A stretch of 25,658 nt of DNA from NCBI GenBank assembly GCA_003661775.1, contig QMWT01000005.1, positions 1 to 25,658 of the forward strand. The letters run 5' to 3'. This DNA is from Thermoprotei archaeon (GTDB taxonomy: Archaea > Thermoproteota > Thermoprotei_A > Sulfolobales > Ignisphaeraceae). Each line of letters opens with the position of its first letter. The first letter of the stretch is position 1. The position numbers were made by a program, and so were the translations under genes. This document shows, one piece after another, positions 20,152 to 25,658 of the stretch. Below the pieces are notes generated by a model. That model saw nothing but the letters and a program-made list of their open reading frames with translations, made no database searches and was not told the DNA's origin.

Positions 20152-20361
20152 CTAGGCTATCATCCTCTTGGAGATATTGCGGGTTCTCCTGTGTAGAAAG
20201 CGCCTTACTGCAACACGTATTGCCTCGCTCATGCTCGCATACTTCCCCTCTTCGACGAGCCTCTTAAGATCGTCAACGTACTGTTCGGGCATGTGGATCG
20301 TGACAATTTTCATTTTCCCTTTCTTCCTTTCGACTTTAGTAAAACACCTACTTGAACTCAT
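20152..20361 (-). CDS. Ribbon-helix-helix (CopG-type) repressor
   Basis: 69 aa from ATG 20361, or 53 aa from 20313. The segment MKIVTIHMPEQYVDDLKRLV, then EGKYASMSEAIRVAVRRFLH, is a textbook ribbon-helix-helix: strand, helix A, Ser-turn, helix B. These dimers bind DNA with the beta strand. An inverted repeat (20371-20385) sits between the TATA (20392-20399) and the predicted transcript start, typical of autorepression. Together with the winged-helix gene it is a good candidate for recognising the element's operators, though its own dyad differs from the GGTTA sites. Confidence 0.75.
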   Translation of the reverse strand: MSSSRCFTKVERKKGKMKIVTIHMPEQYVDDLKRLVEEGKYASMSEAIRVAVRRFLHRRTRNISKRMIA

Positions 20362-20370
20362 AACCCATCG

Positions 20371-20399
20371 TTACTATTTTAGTAATGAAAAGTATTTAA
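20371..20399 (-). promoter_or_regulatory. Promoter with dyad TTACTA-AAA-TAGTAA
   Basis: The TATA-like TTAAATAC (minus strand, 20399-20392) is followed by a perfect 6-3-6 inverted repeat at 20371-20385, just before the predicted start at about 20370. Probable autoregulatory operator of the ribbon-helix-helix gene. Confidence 0.55.
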
Positions 20400-20450
20400 G
20401 CGTTTATACTCTGCGCTAAAGGTATCACTATGATAATACCAGAAAACTAC

Positions 20451-20720
20451 CTAGCTTGCACAATCAGAATCGAGTTCGCGCAGAAGAATTTCAAACAGGA
20501 ATGCAACCTTCTCTCCCCGCTCGGTCAGGCTGATGACCTTCCTTTTTCCTCTTTTCCTAACTAGGACTAGTCCCAGCTTTTCCAGCCTTTCCAGCTCGTC
20601 CCTATACACACTAGGGGAGATCCCCTTTCTGATCATCTCGCTTATGTGTAACTCCCCTACCTCGTGTAGTGCCAATAATATTCGGACTGATGTCCTAGTG
20701 AAAGGCCAACTCATTATCAT
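20451..20720 (-). CDS. Winged-helix transcription regulator (MarR/PadR-like size)
   Basis: 89 aa. TRTSVRILLALHEVGELHIS, then VYRDELERLEKLGLVLVRKR, then VISLTERGEKVAFLFEILLR gives helix-turn-helix, recognition helix, wing and C-terminal helix, the compact form seen in archaeal plasmids and viruses. Start ATG 20720 or the in-frame ATG at 20714. It stands alone between two short intergenic stretches. Target unknown. Confidence 0.7.
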   Translation of the reverse strand: MIMSWPFTRTSVRILLALHEVGELHISEMIRKGISPSVYRDELERLEKLGLVLVRKRGKRKVISLTERGEKVAFLFEILLRELDSDCAS

Positions 20721-20782
20721 TAAGCCTACCCCAATAAGTTAGACTACAACAGGTAAATAAGAATGTATCATTTAGAGAAAAA

Positions 20783-21001
20783 TCAGAATCTGGAACGATC
20801 AAACTCCTCCCAAGTCTCCTCAGAAACAACGACTACTACTCCTCTCCCCTCAAGCCCGCCCCTGAACACAACAGCAGGCTCTCCCTTGTACCTTAATGGT
20901 TGTCCAGCGTACCTAGTGGTTATTATCGGCTTCAATCCTCTCTTCCTGCACTCTTCAATCAGCTCCTGCAACTTCCCATCTCCCCTGAGTACTACTACCA
21001 T
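20783..21001 (-). CDS. Small hypothetical alpha/beta protein
   Basis: 72 aa starting MVVVLRGDGKLQELIEECRK. Alternating strand and helix (LKPIITTRYAGQPL, then EPAVVFRGGLEGRGVVVVVS) suggests a small alpha/beta domain. The ATG at 21001 has GAGG directly upstream and the leader TTTTTCTCTTGGTGAGAGG, resembling the leaders at 1674 and 4617. No family recognised. Confidence 0.55.
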   Translation of the reverse strand: MVVVLRGDGKLQELIEECRKRGLKPIITTRYAGQPLRYKGEPAVVFRGGLEGRGVVVVVSEETWEEFDRSRF

Positions 21002-21314
21002 CCTCTCACCAAGAGAAAAACTATCTCATCCCATGTATTAATGTATCGTTCTGAGATACCAACATAAAGATCCTTTTACCATATTCACGTTTTTAACGCG
21101 ATCAGACTTTATTTCATTTTAAAGAAGGTTGGCTTTCGGCCCCATTTTGATTATAGTGCTGGTAGCCGTCTTCCTAGGTTCCTACAAAAACTCCTAACCA
21201 TTCTCATGAACCTGATATCTGAGGAGATTCGGTTTATCTGCTCAAAAACTGATGTCTGAATTCTGTAGACAAAGATTTAAAAATCAGAAATTTGGGTCAA
21301 AAAACCTAGGTATT
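21002..21314. other. 313-bp intergenic region without a convincing gene
   Basis: It contains the leader of the 72-aa gene (to about 21020) and, at the other end, A/T-rich DNA just past the stop of the giant protein (about 21275-21314) that may terminate its transcript. In between, the plus strand briefly encodes a hydrophobic stretch (ILIIVLVAVFLGS, about 21150-21190) with no good start, possibly a decayed membrane segment. No repeat or operator copy is seen. Confidence 0.4.
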
Positions 21315-24300
21315 TTAACGCTTTCTTTTAACAAATCTGCTTTCTTCCTCCCCTTCTTCTACATAGTCCCATATTGTCTCCGTTAGGAAGCTCTTCCTCT
21401 TCACGAACTTCCTCTTTCTTTCTCTCATTTCGTATATTGTATGCGTCAAAGCCCTTACCACCGCCAAGACTGCAACAAGTACCACGATTGCTACAATTAT
21501 TATCAGTAACTGATAGCTAACTACCGTTATCTCCATTCCCTTATAATTGTTCTCAAGATAGAAGTCCGTACCGCTGACCGTGCAGTTGAGCAGGTGCGTA
21601 GCCGTAGGCCTCTTGATCCCTATCCTGAACCCTATCCTCTCTATCCCCCATGACCATATATACGGGTTCTCCGGCGCCGTGCTGGTGAAGCCAAGCTCCA
21701 TCTCAGGCTCCAATACAACCCTCCTAGATCCGATCTCCTCGCCGGTAGTCTCGTCGTACAGCATTATGAAAGCGTAGCCCTCGCCAAGCTCGACATTAGC
21801 CCTGATCCTGACCCTGTACTCTATCCTGTGCCCCTCGACCACGTGCCTAATATTGTCTTTGGTTGTGAAGGACTCCAGCTCTATATCTGGGTCTATGTTT
21901 ATTGTCAACGTCATGTTGTTGTTTAATGAGTACATCTCCCAAGGATGAGTCGCATTAACCTCTACCACTATCCTGTTAGTCCAAGGGACAGTCAGCGTGA
22001 AGTTCCTCCACACAATACCTCCAGTAACAGTCTTAATAGCCTCCCTCCTCATCTCCACGCTCCTGAACACCCTGGCCATGATGTCCCTGCTCAGTATATT
22101 GGCAGTAAAGTTCATGGGCACCGTTGTCAAGTTCATGGGGACTTCAATACCAACATCAACCTCTATCACATCGCCGGGGAGTATCGCATACGGTAGCTTC
22201 TGCTCAACAGGTCTCCACCTCACGAACACCCTTATATCCATGAACGGCTTCAGGAACACTACATCACTCCACAGCTCGTTGTTATCTGGGTCAGTATCGT
22301 TCTCATAGCTCACTATTACCGCATGCGCCCTCACGTACTTGCCCTTGGTCGCATTCACGTCGAACCAAGTCATATTGACGTTAACGCCCTCCACTAAGTC
22401 CAGCGTCAACTGCTTGAACCCTATCGTCTCGTTAGTAGTCGCGTCAACTAGTGTTAGGTTAACGGTCACAGTCTGAGGCACATTAGTCCATATGCCCAGC
22501 ATTACCAAATGCGATACGTTGCCGAAGTAGTACCCAGCGCCCCAATGTATGACTACGTCAACGAACGTCAAGCCGACCTCCGGCTGGTAGTACTTTGAAG
22601 TCCAAGGAGTCTTGAAGACAAGCCATGTGTGATGGGTTATTACCAGCTCCCTGCTCTCGAAATAGGTCTGCGTGGCATTTTCTGGGTTGGTTGCGTTTAC
22701 CTCTACCCTAACATCAGTACCGTTTAATATCAGGAAGTGGACAAAGCCCGTTCCATTAGTCACCTTCTCGAACAGCAGGGAGCCTGACGATACGTTGTAT
22801 ACCCTAACCACAGCACCGTGAAACGGCATGCCGTCCTTATACAGCACCTGTACTGAGAGCCACCAGTACTCCTTGTTGGCATATATCACAGGCGGGTTGG
22901 TGTTGTTTACCGGAGGTATTACCGGTATTGTAGCCCCCTCTGGGACTAGCACCACGTTGAACGTCATGTTGTCATACACGTACAGCTGTGTGCTGTATGG
23001 GTTATATCCGTCCTTCGCAACATCAATACTCCACAGACCGACCGTAACGTTGAACTCAGCCCATCCAGTAGCATTAGTATATCCAGAATAAGTCACCGTT
23101 CCATTATACACCTTAACCAGAGCACCGCTTATACTGCTTCCGTTCATCGCATCATAGACGTAGATGCTTAGTGTAGCGTTCTTGCCGTACAGCTCCACTA
23201 GGGAGAACGGCGGGTAGTACACTACAGTCTTCTCATCATTATCCTTGATGTAGTCATACTTAGCCTTAGTAATCCTAGCATATATCTCTACAAATGCTGG
23301 AGTGCCATTCTCAGCCATGACCCTTACCGCATAGTCTACATACTCCTCGATTAGGTACGTCTTGTATGCCGTACCGTTAGCGTAGACGTGGAGCGTGCCG
23401 GTATCCTTGTCCTCTAATAATGTTACCTCTCTGAATCCCTTTAACATCTTCACCCTGAATATTATTACGTAGTCAACGTCCTGCTCCGCACTAGAGTTGA
23501 GAACGATAGTCGCATGCCTCGCCTTGGTCGAAGTGATCTGGGTGCCGTTCAGGTAAACGAACAGCGCCACATCAGGGGGCTGTTTGTAGAAGTACCTTAT
23601 CACATAGTGTTTGCATGGCTGTAGTATGCCTCCATTAGCGGGATCTATGTACTTAGTGTTCTTATACGTGACGTATGTGTAGCGCTTACCGCTCGGCGAC
23701 GTCGGGTCATCATAAGTACCGCTAAGCTCAAATGCATCAGTCATTGGGTGCGTGAAGTTGCCGTACTTATAGATGAACGTCCTCTCTACATAGACCATTG
23801 GATACGGCATATCAACAAGCTCTATCTTGTTAAGCCTGATCATCGTGTTGTTCCAGTTGTAGTGGAAGTCTACAACATATCCGAAGTCCTCTAGTGGCTC
23901 AAAGTCCTTCTTAACCACAACATCGCATAGTATATGTATGTCTGCAAAGTAGCCAGCCTTGCCGAACTCCACCGCTAGCTTCTCGGCGCCTACCGGCATC
24001 GCAAAGTCTACCTTGGCGCCATAGTCTGATGGTGAGAGTGTATATTCAACGTCATTTATCTTAACACTACCTAAGATGTTGGCTATTCTCTCTGGATCGG
24101 TTATCACCTCTCCGCCCGGTATAATTCCGATTACATCAATGCTATGACCCGTTATCTGTAGTGTTGAATATACCTTTATACCGCCTAGGATCCTCTGGAA
24201 CAAGCTAGTAGATCCCGTTATGTAGTTCTCAAATACCATCAGCACCTCAGTTATCCTAACCTTATCCCTTGATAACCCGTATGGGTTTATTATAGTGCTG

Positions 24301-25658
24301 TTTATGATCTCTAGTAAGTTCGGTCTTGGGAGGAATCCCTTTGATATCGCCTCCCTGTACTCATCCCATGTATCTCGGAACGAGTAGACCGCAATACCGA
24401 CATTATCGATACCGTACAATGAGAGCAACGTCTTTATGTGGTCTATGTACTTCGTCTGCTCGCCAGCCCTTATAGCCTCTAGTGGTAAGTACAGGGCGCC
24501 ACATGCATACTTCTCGCCTGTAGATGGATCTTCAATGACTGGGACTACCATCATTATCATCATTGATGTAGCACCAGCCTTCAACCACTCATAAACAGTA
24601 TCTATCGTTGCAACTACCGCTAGTATTATACCAACACCAGTCATAACAGCACCAAGTGATGCATAGAGACCACTCTCGCCTGCAATTATCGCCGTCAGCT
24701 TCCCAACAGTTGCTTTAGCTAACGCCTCCGCACCATATTTGGCGAAGACGTTCCGTGACGCAATGAGCCACGCGTTAGACATCAGCTTCGCACCCATAGT
24801 CGCATAACCGACGCCTGCACCAATAGCAATTGCACCGAGTATCTCACCTGAGTAGCTATCCTGTACCATAGATCCAAGCGTGACAACTAAGTTGGGCATT
24901 AAAGTTATACTGCTGTACGGGTCTATTGGCTTATCTAAGGGTATCTTGAGTACTACTGGTATCGCAACCTCCGCCGTACGGTACACCCTCTTTATAGTGG
25001 ATACCATACTCACTACAACGCTCCTGTCAATACCCTCGCCCAAATCAGCCTTGGTTATATTAATTTCATTAACCTCACTACCCTCCTCTAGCGATACCTT
25101 TGCCTCGATTAACCCTCTTTCAGCCATCACTCCGACTAGTCCCTGACGAACAGCTGTATCCTCAATTAATGAGTCCCTGATAGCCTCCGTATAGAGCCTG
25201 CTCACATAGAGCGTGCCACCATAGAAGTATGCATGCCAGCTCTCCTCAGGAGCCTCCAATACAATTGGCTTATCTAAGTACCAGCTCGGTCTGTAATCAT
25301 CAAGCCTTCCCCAGAACCTAATCCTAGGAGTGCCGGTCTGTATATCCTTCTGAACGACCATATATATTGCATCACCTAGGAGAACCCATGTGCCCGATGG
25401 GGAGACCGCACTAGCCTTCCCTATCTCGTTGAACTTGTAGCCGTACCTAGCCATCACATCAACTATGACTGCTGGAGTTGAATCGGAGGATGAGGATGAA
25501 ACCTGTTTAAATGCCAGCACTATCACGTTCTTGGGCATGAACCTATCGTAGAACGGGTTGTAGAACCTCCCCGTGCCCAACTGCTCCTTAAATATCAGCT
25601 CAGGATTAGCTGGGTCTTTAGTAGCGTTGAACACGTAGACCCATCCCGAGTCACCGCC
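21315..25658 (-). CDS. Giant surface/virion protein, 5'-truncated by the window, ending in RFVKRKR
   Basis: At least 1447 aa. The frame stays open to the window edge (GGDSGWVYVFNATK), so the GTG at 25634 is not the true start. Numbering from that GTG: a hydrophobic, Gly/Ala-rich block at about 258-360 (AIAIGAGVGYATMG; GVGIILAVVATIDTVYEWL); Ig/carboxypeptidase-regulatory-like repeats at about 811-900 and 918-985 (ISGALVKVYNGTVTYSGYTN; FHGAVVRVYN); a CARDB-like module at about 1010-1130; more beta modules; one membrane helix (LLIIIVAIVVLVAVLAVV). The tail carries two basic motifs, RKFVKRKS and RFVKRKR, separated by an acidic stretch. There are many N-glycosylation sequons. It is most likely a main spike or tail protein; the internal hydrophobic block could insert into membranes. 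Confidence 0.75.
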   Translation of the reverse strand, partial: GGDSGWVYVFNATKDPANPELIFKEQLGTGRFYNPFYDRFMPKNVIVLAFKQVSSSSSDSTPAVIVDVMARYGYKFNEIGKASAVSPSGTWVLLGDAIYMVVQKDIQTGTPRIRFWGRLDDYRPSWYLDKPIVLEAPEESWHAYFYGGTLYVSRLYTEAIRDSLIEDTAVRQGLVGVMAERGLIEAKVSLEEGSEVNEINITKADLGEGIDRSVVVSMVSTIKRVYRTAEVAIPVVLKIPLDKPIDPYSSITLMPNLVVTLGSMVQDSYSGEILGAIAIGAGVGYATMGAKLMSNAWLIASRNVFAKYGAEALAKATVGKLTAIIAGESGLYASLGAVMTGVGIILAVVATIDTVYEWLKAGATSMMIMMVVPVIEDPSTGEKYACGALYLPLEAIRAGEQTKYIDHIKTLLSLYGIDNVGIAVYSFRDTWDEYREAISKGFLPRPNLLEIINSTIINPYGLSRDKVRITEVLMVFENYITGSTSLFQRILGGIKVYSTLQITGHSIDVIGIIPGGEVITDPERIANILGSVKINDVEYTLSPSDYGAKVDFAMPVGAEKLAVEFGKAGYFADIHILCDVVVKKDFEPLEDFGYVVDFHYNWNNTMIRLNKIELVDMPYPMVYVERTFIYKYGNFTHPMTDAFELSGTYDDPTSPSGKRYTYVTYKNTKYIDPANGGILQPCKHYVIRYFYKQPPDVALFVYLNGTQITSTKARHATIVLNSSAEQDVDYVIIFRVKMLKGFREVTLLEDKDTGTLHVYANGTAYKTYLIEEYVDYAVRVMAENGTPAFVEIYARITKAKYDYIKDNDEKTVVYYPPFSLVELYGKNATLSIYVYDAMNGSSISGALVKVYNGTVTYSGYTNATGWAEFNVTVGLWSIDVAKDGYNPYSTQLYVYDNMTFNVVLVPEGATIPVIPPVNNTNPPVIYANKEYWWLSVQVLYKDGMPFHGAVVRVYNVSSGSLLFEKVTNGTGFVHFLILNGTDVRVEVNATNPENATQTYFESRELVITHHTWLVFKTPWTSKYYQPEVGLTFVDVVIHWGAGYYFGNVSHLVMLGIWTNVPQTVTVNLTLVDATTNETIGFKQLTLDLVEGVNVNMTWFDVNATKGKYVRAHAVIVSYENDTDPDNNELWSDVVFLKPFMDIRVFVRWRPVEQKLPYAILPGDVIEVDVGIEVPMNLTTVPMNFTANILSRDIMARVFRSVEMRREAIKTVTGGIVWRNFTLTVPWTNRIVVEVNATHPWEMYSLNNNMTLTINIDPDIELESFTTKDNIRHVVEGHRIEYRVRIRANVELGEGYAFIMLYDETTGEEIGSRRVVLEPEMELGFTSTAPENPYIWSWGIERIGFRIGIKRPTATHLLNCTVSGTDFYLENNYKGMEITVVSYQLLIIIVAIVVLVAVLAVVRALTHTIYEMRERKRKFVKRKSFLTETIWDYVEEGEEESRFVKRKR

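Overview
The window looks like 25.7 kb of a double-stranded DNA virus, provirus or virus-derived element of a hyperthermophilic archaeon, most likely a crenarchaeon. The signs are archaeal promoters (TATA boxes about 26 nt before short-leader starts), Arg codons dominated by AGG/AGA and Ile by ATA, a tRNA gene with encoded CCA, a TFB-like protein, and dense small ribbon-helix-helix, winged-helix and zinc-ribbon proteins. No host housekeeping gene was recognised apart from the tRNA. The pairing of a MoxR-type AAA+ ATPase with a von Willebrand A (VWA) protein recalls large spindle-shaped viruses such as Acidianus two-tailed virus, but no virus family can be assigned from sequence alone.

Layout. 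(1) 6-5134, plus strand: an envelope or secretion block of small polytopic membrane proteins, a CPBP (Rce1/Abi-type) intramembrane protease, a secreted subtilase and a type I membrane glycoprotein. (2) 5090-5266 minus: a ribbon-helix-helix protein. (3) 5379-7095 plus: a winged-helix protein and a TFB-like protein lacking a zinc ribbon. (4) 7118-9438: small genes, then a DEDD exonuclease and a spore-photoproduct-lyase-like radical SAM protein diverging from one TATA region. (5) 9597-14415 plus: a cassette of a coiled-coil protein, MoxR-like AAA+, two small helical proteins, a PD-(D/E)XK nuclease and a HEXXH+VWA protein. (6) 14444-16702: a small membrane protein converging on a 604-aa surface glycoprotein. 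(7) 16782-19138: zinc-ribbon and small genes, then a serine recombinase translationally coupled to a PAPS-reductase-family protein. (8) 19340-21001 minus: tRNA-Asn(GUU) and small regulators. (9) 21315 to the window end, minus: a giant surface protein cut by the window edge.

Two element-wide signals stand out. First, almost every predicted membrane or secreted protein carries a short basic motif, [KR]-[FY]-V-[RK]-[RK]-K, on its predicted cytoplasmic side. It is usually the extreme C-terminus after the last membrane helix. It is an N-terminal copy in the subtilase, a cytoplasmic loop in one polytopic protein, and several degenerate copies in the CPBP protease tail. Codons differ between copies, so the signal is at the protein level. 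It may be a virion-assembly or sorting tag.

Second, a 35-bp regulatory element recurs five times: two 16-bp palindromes (consensus GGTTAYRYGYRTAACY) separated by exactly 3 bp. In three copies it starts exactly 14 nt after the TATA box and overlaps the start region of the coiled-coil, MoxR and VWA genes, which implies coordinated control of that cassette. A separate 9-mer, TTTGWCAAA, sits 13 nt upstream of several TATA boxes. Together they suggest a dedicated promoter code, perhaps read by the element's own TFB-like and small DNA-binding proteins.
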